NCBI GenBank assembly: GCA_031551885.1
Contig: JAVBMX010000024.1
Span: 19,515-83,514 of the forward strand
Source of the DNA: Frigididesulfovibrio sp031551885
GTDB taxonomy: Bacteria > Desulfobacterota > Desulfovibrionia > Desulfovibrionales > Desulfovibrionaceae
Length of the DNA: 64,000 nucleotides
Direction: 5' to 3'
The position numbers and the translations under genes were made by a program. The notes beneath the pieces are model-generated. The model searched no databases and was not told the DNA's origin. It worked only from the letters and a program-made list of their open reading frames with translations. Below are positions 17,403 through 26,222 of this stretch, piece after piece; the stretch's first letter is position 1, and the number at the start of each line of letters is the position of its first letter.

Positions 17403-18914
17403 ATGAGTATACGCCGAATTGCCGCCTCTTCCCGTAAAGAGCTGGAAGCGCTGCGTTATCAGGGCATAGCCACCACCGACGGCTATGCCCAGATTTACGC
17501 GATCGCCGCGTCGCTCAGCCCCGAGCACGCCCTGCTTTTTGCCGAGCCCATGCACGACATCCCCGGCGGAACCACGGATTGGTACACCTCTGCGACGGGC
17601 GACATCCGATCGTTCGCCGAACTTTCGCCCGCGGAGCAGGAATGGACGCGCTCCCGCACGGCCGAACTGGCGGGCGGAATCAATGCCCTGGCCGAACAGC
17701 TGAAAAACAGCAACGAAGGGCCCAAGGTCATCCGGGGCAATGTTCTGGCTTTGGCCCTGCGTTTTCCCGACGCCTCGCACATCTATCTGGTCGGCTCCCA
17801 ACCGGTGGTGACCTGCTGGGGCTTTGTCCCGGCCCAAGCCGGAGTCGCTCCGGAAGACATGATTCGGGCCGGAGCCGTCCGCCCCGCGCCGGCGGTCGCC
17901 GCCGCTGTTCCCGAGCCTGAGCCGGAAACCGAAAACGTTCCTGTGGTCATTCCTGTTGCGGCCACCGCGACCGGCTTCGCCTGGTGGAAGGCCCTGCTGT
18001 ATATTGTGCTCGGTCTGCTGCTTTTGGCCGGGTTGATCCTTGGCGTTTTCCTGCTCTTCGGCCCGAACATGCCGGAGTACCTGCAAAAATACGCACCCGG
18101 CTGCGCCGAGAAAAAGCCTGAAACCACCAGTGTGCAGGTGCCGCCGGAAATTCTCGCGGCTCTGAGCGATGAGCGCAAACAGGAAGACGACCTGCGCAGG
18201 GAAGTCGAGCAACTGCGCAGCAAGCTGGTGGAACGCGCGGCCCTGTGCGTGCGCGAAGCGCCCAAGCCGCCCGTGGTTGAAGAACCCAAGCCCGAGCCGG
18301 TGGTGGAGACCCCGCCTGCCCCGGAACCGCGAATCAAAGAGCCGCCGATGGTGGCCGACCTGCTGCCCAGCACACCCGAACCGCAGGAAGAACCGCCCAT
18401 GGTGGCCGAACTGTTGCCCAGCACACCCGAGCCGCCCAAGGAAGAACCGAAGCCGCAGCCCAAGCCGGAACCAAAACCCAAGCCGGAGCCGAAGCCTGTT
18501 CCCAAGCCGACGTCCAAACCCCGGAAAGGCGAAGAGCTGAGCATTCCCGACGACGCCAAAAAGAACAACGACCTGAGCTTTTTGGAAGGGTGCTGGGACT
18601 CCGACAACGGTTTGGTCGACACCATCCGCAGAGAACCGGTTATCCTGCGCTACTGCTTCGACAAGAACGGCCGGGGTACGCGGGAGGAGCTGCTGAACTG
18701 GGGCGAACGGTGTGTTGGTCCGGCCCGCGCCCGCTTCGATGCATCGGGCAAACTGATTCTGAACGCGGACGGCGCTTCCTGCAATCAAAGCACCGGCACC
18801 TTTGGAGCGCAGTATGTGGAATGCACCCGAGGGGGCGACGACAAGGCCGACTGCTACGGCCAAGAGTTCGGCAGCGGGGACCGTTGGAAAAACCCTTTCC
18901 GCCGCAGCAAATAG
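17403..18914 (+). CDS. srf-array membrane protein, paralog 2
   Basis: A 503-residue relative of the preceding gene with the same plan: cytoplasmic domain (residues 1-150), one membrane segment (LLYIVLGLLLLAGLILGVF), coiled-coil-like stretch, P-E-K/P-x-P rod and a six-cysteine C-terminal domain starting DLSFLEGCW. The rod differs: the block PPMVA(D/E)LLPSTPEP is present twice here and once in paralog 1. The start at 17403 has GGAG six bases upstream, exactly the spacing seen in paralogs 3 and 4, and is preferred over the ATG at 17397. The 143-base spacer before it resembles the spacer before paralog 3, which supports tandem duplication of gene plus leader. Confidence 0.75.
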   Translation: MSIRRIAASSRKELEALRYQGIATTDGYAQIYAIAASLSPEHALLFAEPMHDIPGGTTDWYTSATGDIRSFAELSPAEQEWTRSRTAELAGGINALAEQLKNSNEGPKVIRGNVLALALRFPDASHIYLVGSQPVVTCWGFVPAQAGVAPEDMIRAGAVRPAPAVAAAVPEPEPETENVPVVIPVAATATGFAWWKALLYIVLGLLLLAGLILGVFLLFGPNMPEYLQKYAPGCAEKKPETTSVQVPPEILAALSDERKQEDDLRREVEQLRSKLVERAALCVREAPKPPVVEEPKPEPVVETPPAPEPRIKEPPMVADLLPSTPEPQEEPPMVAELLPSTPEPPKEEPKPQPKPEPKPKPEPKPVPKPTSKPRKGEELSIPDDAKKNNDLSFLEGCWDSDNGLVDTIRREPVILRYCFDKNGRGTREELLNWGERCVGPARARFDASGKLILNADGASCNQSTGTFGAQYVECTRGGDDKADCYGQEFGSGDRWKNPFRRSK

Positions 18915-19062
18915 GGTCGGTTGTCGTGAAAGTGCTTTTCCCGAGAAATCGTTTATGGGATGATGCCCCCACCATGCCGCAAAAAAGATGCAGAAGTGGG
19001 CGGTTGCCAAACGCCCGCATGAAGACGACGTCCCCCGGACGTTCCCCCAACCGGAGACCCGC

Positions 19063-20529
19063 ATGAGCACACGCAGGCTTGCCGCGTCTTCCCGCAACGA
19101 TCTGGAAGCGTTGCGTTACCAAGGCATAGCCGCCACCGACGGCTATGCCCAGATTCAGGCGATCGCGGCTTCGCTCAGCCCCGAACACGCTCTGCTCTTT
19201 GCCGAGCCCATGCATGACGCTTCCGGCGTAACCACGGACTGGTACACCGCGGCGACGGGCGACGTCCGATCTTTCTCGGCGCTTTCGCCCGCCGAGCAAG
19301 AATGGGTTCGGTCCCGCGTGGCCGAACTGGCCGGCGGCATCGGTACCTTGGCCGAGCAGCTGAAAAGCAGCAACGAAGGGCCCAAGGTCATCCGGGGCAA
19401 TGTTCTGGCCTTGGCCCTGCGTTTTCCGGACGCCTCGCACATTTACTTGGTCGGCTCCCAACCGGTGGTGACCTGCTGGGGCTTTGTCCCGGCCCACACC
19501 GGAGTCGCCCCGGAAGATATGATTCGGGCCGGAGCCGCCCGTCCCGCGCCCGCTCGGCCGGCCCCCGAACCCGAGCCGACGGCCGCTCCTGCGGCGGCCA
19601 CGGTCGCCGCCACCGCGACCGACTTCGCCTGGTGGAGGGCCCTGCTGTATATTTTGCTCGGCCTGCTGCTGTTGGCCGGGTTGCTTTGTGCGGCGTTTAT
19701 GCTCTTCGGCCCCGGCGGCTGCGCGCCCGAGTACCTGCAAAAGTACGCGCCCGGCTGCGCCGAGAAAAAGCCTGAAACCGAAAGCGTGCAGGTGCCGCCG
19801 GAGATTCTCGCGGCCCTGAACGATGAGCGCAAACAAGAAGACGACCTGCGCAAGGAAATCGAACAACTGCGCATCAAACTGGTCGAGCGCGCGGCCATGT
19901 GCGTACGTGAAGAGCCCAAACCGCCCATGGTCGAAGAACCCAAGCCGGAACCGGTGGTGGAGACCCCGCCGGCCGAAGAGCCGCCCATGGTGGCCGAGCT
20001 GCTGCCCAGCACGCCGGAACCGCCCAAGGAAGAACCGAAACCCGAGCCGAAACCGGAGCCAAAACCCAAGCCGGAGCCGAAACCCAAACCCGAGCCAAAA
20101 CCTGAGCCGAAGCCGGAACCAAAGCCGGAGCCCAAGCCCCGCAAAGGCGAGGCAATGGTCATTCCCGACGACGCCAAGGCAAACAACGATCTGAGCTTCC
20201 TGGAAGGCTGCTGGAAATCCGAAACCGGCATGACGGACAGAATCTACGGCGAACCCATTGACGTGCGCTACTGCTTCGACAAAAATGGCAGGGGCACGCG
20301 GGAAGTCCTGATGGGTCGGGGCGATCGGTGCGTCGGCGCCGCCCGCGCCCGTTTCGACTCCTCCGGCAAATTGCGGTTCAACGCGGACGGCGCTCCCTGC
20401 CAAAGAAGTCCCCGCTTTGTGCCGGAGCAGGTGGACTGCACTCAGGGCGCCGGCAACAAGGCCGACTGCTATGGGCAGGCGCTTGAAGGCGAACGCACCC
20501 GCTGGAAAAACCCCTTCCGCCGCGAGTAG
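19063..20529 (+). CDS. srf-array membrane protein, paralog 3
   Basis: A 488-residue relative, closest to paralogs 1 and 2, with the same order of parts. Its P-K-P-E rod (near residues 325-365) is the longest uninterrupted one of the group, about 15 dipeptide-type units. The six cysteines of the C-terminal domain are all conserved (GCW, YCF, RCVG, APC, DCT, CYGQ). The start has GGAG six bases upstream. Long stretches in the first 150 codons are nearly identical to paralog 2 at the DNA level, suggesting recent duplication or gene conversion. Confidence 0.75.
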   Translation: MSTRRLAASSRNDLEALRYQGIAATDGYAQIQAIAASLSPEHALLFAEPMHDASGVTTDWYTAATGDVRSFSALSPAEQEWVRSRVAELAGGIGTLAEQLKSSNEGPKVIRGNVLALALRFPDASHIYLVGSQPVVTCWGFVPAHTGVAPEDMIRAGAARPAPARPAPEPEPTAAPAAATVAATATDFAWWRALLYILLGLLLLAGLLCAAFMLFGPGGCAPEYLQKYAPGCAEKKPETESVQVPPEILAALNDERKQEDDLRKEIEQLRIKLVERAAMCVREEPKPPMVEEPKPEPVVETPPAEEPPMVAELLPSTPEPPKEEPKPEPKPEPKPKPEPKPKPEPKPEPKPEPKPEPKPRKGEAMVIPDDAKANNDLSFLEGCWKSETGMTDRIYGEPIDVRYCFDKNGRGTREVLMGRGDRCVGAARARFDSSGKLRFNADGAPCQRSPRFVPEQVDCTQGAGNKADCYGQALEGERTRWKNPFRRE

Positions 20530-20674
20530 TCGGGATGAGACGAAAAGGGACCCCTTGCCGGAGTATTCGCGAAACGACATCTCCGTCAGGGTGTGGAATG
20601 AATGCAGAAGCAAACGGCCGGCGGGCATCTTCACCGAAAAGACGCTGTAACGCCCGCATCGGCCGGAGACAGGC

Positions 20675-22570
20675 ATGAGTACACGCCGGCTTGCCACTTC
20701 TTCCCGTAAGGCTTTCGAGGTCTTGCGTTATCAGGGTATCGCCGCCGCCGACGGCTATGCCCAGATCAGCGCGATCGCGACGTCTCTCGGCCCGGATCAT
20801 GCCCTGCTGTTTGCCGAACCCGCGCACGACATCACCGGCGCGTCCACGGATTGGTACACCGCGGCCGAGGGCGACATCCGCCCCTTCGCCGACCTTTCGC
20901 CCGACGAACAGGAACGGACGCAGGCCCGTGTGGCCGAATTATCCGACGACATCCGCGAGCTGGCCGAGCAGCTGAAGAACAGCCAAGAGGGTTCCAAGGT
21001 CATCCGGGGCAACGTTCTGGCTCTGGCCCTGCGCTTTCCCGACGCGTCGCACATTTACCTAGTCGGTTCCCAGCCCGTGGTGACCTGCTGGGGGGCCGCC
21101 CCGGCGCACGCCGAAAGCGTTGTTCCCGCCGGCGGACTTCTTCTGGAATCCGCTCCCCTCGCGATGGTCGAACCCGCTCCGGAATCCACCCCCGAGGTTC
21201 CCGCATCCCAAAAAGGACGGACCTGGCTGAAGGTGTTGCTGCTCTTTTTCCTGTTCCTGCTGCTTTTGGCCCTGCTGCTCTTTGGCGCGTTCCTGCTTTT
21301 CGCCCCCAAAGAATATGCGCCGGAATACCTGCGCGACCATATGCCGGACTGGTTCACCCGCTGGACGCCGGAAGACGTGCACACGTATGTGCCCGAAAGT
21401 CTGAAAAAATACCTGCCGGATGGGTTAACCGGCGACGCTTCCAAAGATCCTGAATCGGCCGAAACGCCGACCTCGCCTGATGAGCCCGCGCCCCCCCTTG
21501 ACGACGGCAACAAGGAAGATGACCCGCAACGAGAGCTTGAACGGCTGACCCGCAGGCTGCTCGAACGCGCAAAAACGGGCGACCAGGAACCTGCCCCGTC
21601 GGTTCAGACCCCGCCGGGCGAAACGCCCAACCCCGCCCCCACCCATTTGGCCCCCGGAGAACGGCCGCCCCGGCCGACGCCGGTGGTGGTGCCGACCCCC
21701 TATGCGGAGCCGGAAGAGCCGAAGTCTCCGGCGACCGCTCCCGCCGAGACGCCGACGAAGCCCGCCCCGGAGGTTCCCGCTCCCGTGGAGACGCCCGCCC
21801 AACCGATGCCCACGGTTCCCGCGCCGGTCGAAACTCCGCCCCAGCCGGCCCCGGCCGTGCCGGGCCAACCGGCGCCCATGCTTCCGGTTCCCGCAGAGAC
21901 ACCGGAAAATCCCGCTCCGGCCGTTCCGGCTCCGGCCGAGACACCGGCGAAGCCCGCTCCGGTGGTGCCGAGTCCCGCCGAGACGCCGAGCACACCCGCT
22001 CCGATGGTCCCGAATATGGTACCGCCGCCTGGAGAGACGCCGACCCAGCCCACCCCGGCGGTTCCGGCTCCCGGCACGGAACCGGCCAAGCCCATGCCGG
22101 TGCTGATGGTGCCGGTTCCCATTGTGGTGCCCGCCCCCGCCGAGAAGCCGTTTCGGCCGGAACCCGCGCCGGGGGAACCGCCTTCGATCGGGGACATGTT
22201 GCCCACCACCCCGGATCCACCGCCCGGAACCCTCCCGCCGGACCCGACGCCCATGCCGGGATCGGTCCCCCGGTCGAGCCTGGATGGAACCTTGTTTGCG
22301 CGCGAAGCCGGCGCGACGGGTTGCAGCGGCCTTGTGGCCGGCTCCCGAGTGGTCGGCTTCGGCGACCGCAACCGCGCCGGCGAGCCGTTCCAGATCGTTG
22401 CGGAAACACACGTCGCCCGATCCGCGTCGGCCGGAGATCTTCAGTATGCCCCGAGACGCTTCGAGCGCGCTTCGGTCCTCGGCGGCAAAGCGGACGGTTG
22501 TCCCGCGCCGGATGCCGTGACCCCTTTTTCACCGACCGGTCGGTTTTCCGCGCCGCGTCGCATTGTTTGA
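20675..22570 (+). CDS. srf-array membrane protein, paralog 4 with divergent C-terminus
   Basis: A 631-residue protein. The cytoplasmic domain and membrane segment (VLLLFFLFLLLLALLLFGAF) clearly match the other three. The rest differs: a short linker mentioning a second helical stretch, then about 230 residues of Pro-rich repeats on the pattern AETPxxPAPxVPxP. The C-terminal 95 residues lack LEGCW and the six-cysteine pattern; only two cysteines remain (TGCSG and DGCPA). Either the terminal domain was replaced or the 3' end is frameshifted; no alternative frame gives a convincing copy of the missing domain. It is followed after 83 bases by the srfB-like gene. Confidence 0.68.
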   Translation: MSTRRLATSSRKAFEVLRYQGIAAADGYAQISAIATSLGPDHALLFAEPAHDITGASTDWYTAAEGDIRPFADLSPDEQERTQARVAELSDDIRELAEQLKNSQEGSKVIRGNVLALALRFPDASHIYLVGSQPVVTCWGAAPAHAESVVPAGGLLLESAPLAMVEPAPESTPEVPASQKGRTWLKVLLLFFLFLLLLALLLFGAFLLFAPKEYAPEYLRDHMPDWFTRWTPEDVHTYVPESLKKYLPDGLTGDASKDPESAETPTSPDEPAPPLDDGNKEDDPQRELERLTRRLLERAKTGDQEPAPSVQTPPGETPNPAPTHLAPGERPPRPTPVVVPTPYAEPEEPKSPATAPAETPTKPAPEVPAPVETPAQPMPTVPAPVETPPQPAPAVPGQPAPMLPVPAETPENPAPAVPAPAETPAKPAPVVPSPAETPSTPAPMVPNMVPPPGETPTQPTPAVPAPGTEPAKPMPVLMVPVPIVVPAPAEKPFRPEPAPGEPPSIGDMLPTTPDPPPGTLPPDPTPMPGSVPRSSLDGTLFAREAGATGCSGLVAGSRVVGFGDRNRAGEPFQIVAETHVARSASAGDLQYAPRRFERASVLGGKADGCPAPDAVTPFSPTGRFSAPRRIV

Positions 22571-22653
22571 CGGTTGAGAGAGTCCGGCCGGGCCGATACG
22601 TGGCGGAACACCCCCGCATCCCCGGCCGAGAATGAAAAGGAATACTCGAGAAT

Positions 22654-25600
22654 ATGGAAGCACCCAAGTACAACTACCCGGTAAGTCTCATCCCCGGCGG
22701 CTGCCCACAATTCCTGGATTTCGACATCGACCCGGACGGGCTGGACCCCAAAATCCTGCGTTTTTCCCGCGCGTTTCGTGAAAAACGCAGGCCCGAAGCC
22801 CAGGGCGACGGCCGTGACGCCTTTGAGTTGATCTGCCTGGACGAGGATGAAAACGGCCGGCGTTTCGATCTGGTGACCGGAGCCGCCGTTGCGGAAGCGC
22901 CGGACTACGAGATCGAAGCCAGAAAAAGCCTGGAGTGCTTCTTCGACCAGTGGATTCCCCTGCCGGTCCTGCGCATGCGCGAAGTCAGACGCCCGGACGG
23001 CGAGCCCATGTTCACCCCCGGTCCCTCCAACTGGGCCCGGTGCCGGGTGGCCGCTCCGACGGAAGGCTCCAAGCGCCTGCGCATCGTCGTGGCCTTCGAC
23101 ACCACCGTGGAAGAACCCACCCAGACCGAACACACCTGTGCCCTTTCGCCCGACGACGTGGCGGCCGGCGCGGTTTTCGCGTCTGCCTGGCGGGTGCGCG
23201 ACAACACCTGGTTCGTCAACGCCGCCTGGGTCGATCGCTGGCTCTTCGCCATCGATGAAGCCCGCCGGGAAAAGACCCGCAAGCGCCGCGAAGACTCTCC
23301 TTTTGTCATGGAGTATCTGGCCAACTACCTGACGTTCCTGGATGTGCTGCACCGGTTGCTCCCGGATCTGGCCGTGCGGGTGATCAACCCCGGCCGGGAC
23401 ACGCCCGTGGACGTGGACCTGATCCTCGACATCGGCAACTCGCGGACCACGGGCATTTTGGTGGAAACCCCGCCCCAACGCCCGACCAGCCTGAACAACA
23501 GCTACCTGTTGCAGATTCGCGACCTGAGCAAGCCGGAGCACCTCTACACCGAGCCCTTTGCCACCCGGATCGAGTTCGCGGAAGCCTCTTTCGGCGACGA
23601 TGCCCACTCCCGGCTTTCCGGGCGCAAGACCCCGGCCTTCCCCTGGCCCTCGGCCGTGCGCATGGGGCCGGAGGCCGCCCGCCTGGCCACGTTCGCCAAG
23701 TGCACCGAAGGCACCACCGGCATGTCCAGCCCCAAGCGCTATCTCTGGGACGAGCGCATCTGGAAGCCGACCTGGCGCTTCAACACCGGCGGCAACTACG
23801 AACCCATGGTCACGCGCGGCGCGTTCGCCAAGCAGGTCAACCACATGGGCACGCCGCTTTCGTGCTTCGACGACCCGGCCATCCGGGCCAACCCGCTCTA
23901 TACCAAGCAAGAGCGCGACATCGCTTTCGAAAGCCAGTTCACCCGCAGTTCGCTGATGATGTTCCTGCTGGCCGAAGTGCTCATGCAGGCCCTGGTGACC
24001 ATCAACTCACCGGCCCAGCGCTCACGCCGTGAGCTTTCCGACCTGCCCCGCCGTTTGCGCCGGGTGATCTTCACCGTGCCCTCGGGCATGGCCATCGCCG
24101 AGCAGCGCATCTACCGCCGCTGGGTGCGCTTTGCCGTGCGCACGGTCTGGGAAGCCCTGGGCTGGAACGAATGGTACATCCAACCCGGTCCGCGCCGGGT
24201 GGCCAATATCGGCGATTACCGGCAAAGCCCGGAAACCCGCTGCAACTGGGATGAAGCCACCTGCACCCAGCTTGTTTACCTGTACAACGAAATCTCGCAC
24301 AAGTTCCAGGGCGACGCCCACTCCTTCTTCCGCCTCATGGGCAAAGAGCGTCCGGAGCGGTGCGCCGGGCACAGCCTGCGTGTGGCCAGCATCGATATCG
24401 GCGGCGGCACCACGGACCTCAGCATCGCCGACTTCACCCTGGACAACGACGAAAGCTCGGCCGCCCGGCTGCGTCCCCACATCCTGCTGCGCGACGGCTT
24501 CAACATCGCCGGCGACGACATCGTGCGCGGGGTGTTGTCCGACATCTTCATGCCCGCCCTGGAAAAAGCCATGGAACAGGCCGGCGCGTCCAACCCCCGG
24601 GCCATTCTGGGGCAGTGTTTCGGCCGCGACGTCATCGACAGCTCCCAAGAGCAGCGCAACCTGCGCTCGCAGTTCACCCGGCAGGTGGCCGTGCCGGCCG
24701 CCCTGGGGCTTTTGGCGGCCTATGAGGCGGCGGACCCCATTCACAGCCCGGCCGTGGCCTACAAACTGGCCGACTTCTTTGGCCTTTCCCTGGAAGAGCA
24801 GGACCTGCCCTTCTCCCCGGCCCCCATGCCGGGCGAGGCGGTCATCGCCTACCTGGAAAACGCCGTGCGCCGCGCCGCGCCCCACCTGGATTTCAACCTT
24901 ATGCAGGTAAGCCTGCCCATGAGCCCGGCGGCCATGGAGCGCACCGTGCAAACCAGCATGGGCCGCATCCTGGCCGATCTCTGCGAAGTCATTCACCTCT
25001 ACGACTGCGACGTGCTCCTGCTTACCGGCCGTCCCAGCCGGCTTTCGGGCATCATCAACACCGTGGCCGCGCGTTTGCCCGTTCCTGCCGACCGGATCAT
25101 CCCCATGTGCGAATACCGCACCGGGCGCTGGTATCCGTTCGCCGACCCCTTCGGGATGATCACCGACCCCAAGACCACGGTCTCGATGGGGGCCATTCTC
25201 TGCGCCCTGTCCGAAGGCCATTTGGAAGCGTTTTCCTTTGCCGCCTCGGAGTTGCGTCTGGCCTCCACGGCCCGCTACATCGGGGAAATGGACACCACCG
25301 GCCGTCTGCCCAAGCCCAAAGTCTGGTTTGAGGTCGACGTGGCCGGCAAAGAAGAGCAAGAGGTGGAACGCGAGATTCCCTTCACCGGGCCGCTGTCCGT
25401 CGGTTTCCGCCAGTTCCCGGTCGAGCGCTGGCCCACCACGCGCTTCTACCTGATGAACTTCGCTTCCGAAGACGACCGCCGGCAGTCCGAAGGCAGGCTG
25501 CCCTACAAGGTGACCGTGCGCTTCCGCATGGCCGCCGTCGACGCGGACGCCCCCACCCAGGACCACGACGAAGGCTCCCTGAGCGTCATCTCGGTCATGG

Positions 25601-25713
25601 ACAAAAACGGCGAGGAAGTGCGCGGCGGCGCGAAAGCCGTGGAGCTGCGGTTGCAGACGCTGCCCTTCGGCGAAGGATATTGGCTGGATACCGGGGTGTT
25701 GTTCAACGCGTAG
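22654..25713 (+). CDS. srfB: SrfB-like actin/Hsp70-fold protein
   Basis: A 1019-residue cytoplasmic protein. It matches the virulence-factor SrfB family in size and in having the ATPase motifs of the actin/Hsp70/hexokinase superfamily: phosphate-1 loop LDIGNSRTTG near residue 258, phosphate-2 loop IDIGGGTTDL near residue 580 and an adenosine-type motif LLTGRPSRLSG near residue 790. No signal peptide or membrane segment. Families of this name were found downstream of SsrB-type regulators in Salmonella; the molecular role is unsettled. An srfC-like gene follows, the conserved partner. Nucleotide-driven assembly or chaperoning of the membrane paralogs is a reasonable inference. Confidence 0.82.
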   Translation: MEAPKYNYPVSLIPGGCPQFLDFDIDPDGLDPKILRFSRAFREKRRPEAQGDGRDAFELICLDEDENGRRFDLVTGAAVAEAPDYEIEARKSLECFFDQWIPLPVLRMREVRRPDGEPMFTPGPSNWARCRVAAPTEGSKRLRIVVAFDTTVEEPTQTEHTCALSPDDVAAGAVFASAWRVRDNTWFVNAAWVDRWLFAIDEARREKTRKRREDSPFVMEYLANYLTFLDVLHRLLPDLAVRVINPGRDTPVDVDLILDIGNSRTTGILVETPPQRPTSLNNSYLLQIRDLSKPEHLYTEPFATRIEFAEASFGDDAHSRLSGRKTPAFPWPSAVRMGPEAARLATFAKCTEGTTGMSSPKRYLWDERIWKPTWRFNTGGNYEPMVTRGAFAKQVNHMGTPLSCFDDPAIRANPLYTKQERDIAFESQFTRSSLMMFLLAEVLMQALVTINSPAQRSRRELSDLPRRLRRVIFTVPSGMAIAEQRIYRRWVRFAVRTVWEALGWNEWYIQPGPRRVANIGDYRQSPETRCNWDEATCTQLVYLYNEISHKFQGDAHSFFRLMGKERPERCAGHSLRVASIDIGGGTTDLSIADFTLDNDESSAARLRPHILLRDGFNIAGDDIVRGVLSDIFMPALEKAMEQAGASNPRAILGQCFGRDVIDSSQEQRNLRSQFTRQVAVPAALGLLAAYEAADPIHSPAVAYKLADFFGLSLEEQDLPFSPAPMPGEAVIAYLENAVRRAAPHLDFNLMQVSLPMSPAAMERTVQTSMGRILADLCEVIHLYDCDVLLLTGRPSRLSGIINTVAARLPVPADRIIPMCEYRTGRWYPFADPFGMITDPKTTVSMGAILCALSEGHLEAFSFAASELRLASTARYIGEMDTTGRLPKPKVWFEVDVAGKEEQEVEREIPFTGPLSVGFRQFPVERWPTTRFYLMNFASEDDRRQSEGRLPYKVTVRFRMAAVDADAPTQDHDEGSLSVISVMDKNGEEVRGGAKAVELRLQTLPFGEGYWLDTGVLFNA

Positions 25714-26222
25714 GGAGAGGGGAAAGAGAAACGGCTTCGGGGCTCCGCCCCGGTCCCCGGCAGGGGGAATGATTCCCCCTGCACCCCTCATGTGATAGAT
25801 GACTCGCACTCGGCGGGTTCAAAGGTGATACGCCGAAGCGAACCAGAAAAGAGTTTTTTCGGGTCTTAACGGCGCGGCGTGCCGCACCGAATGTTTGCGC
25901 CTTACCGTCGCATTCCGACCCGGACGGATACCCGGAACGTCTCTGCACCGGGCCGGAATGCTTGGAAATGTTGCCAGACCGGCAGCCCGTTTCTATGACG
26001 GGGACGGGCCGGAACAGATAAAGTGCCGTTACAAAGACCCGGCACACCGAGAAGGCGGTTCCCTCCGTGCTTCCCGGCCGGGAGAATCCATTTTTCCGAA
26101 TCTCCCACAGGCGGTGACGTTTTGCAGGCAAAACGTCACCGCACTGAGGGGGTTCGGGGGGAATCATTCCCCCCGACGGGGTGCAGGGGCGGAGCCCCTG
26201 CCTGCCAATCCAGGAGATACGC
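25714..26222. repeat. repeat-filled gap between srfB-like and srfC-like genes
   Basis: No gene. It holds three elements. At 25738-25790 there is a GC-hairpin repeat. At 25848-25975 there is a roughly 125-base element whose diverged reverse-complement copy lies at 37575-37700 in the microcompartment locus. At 26107-26202 there is a second GC-hairpin repeat preceded by a near-perfect palindrome (26111-26142, 15-bp arms). A ribosome-binding AGGAGA stands just before the srfC-like ATG. Confidence 0.7.
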
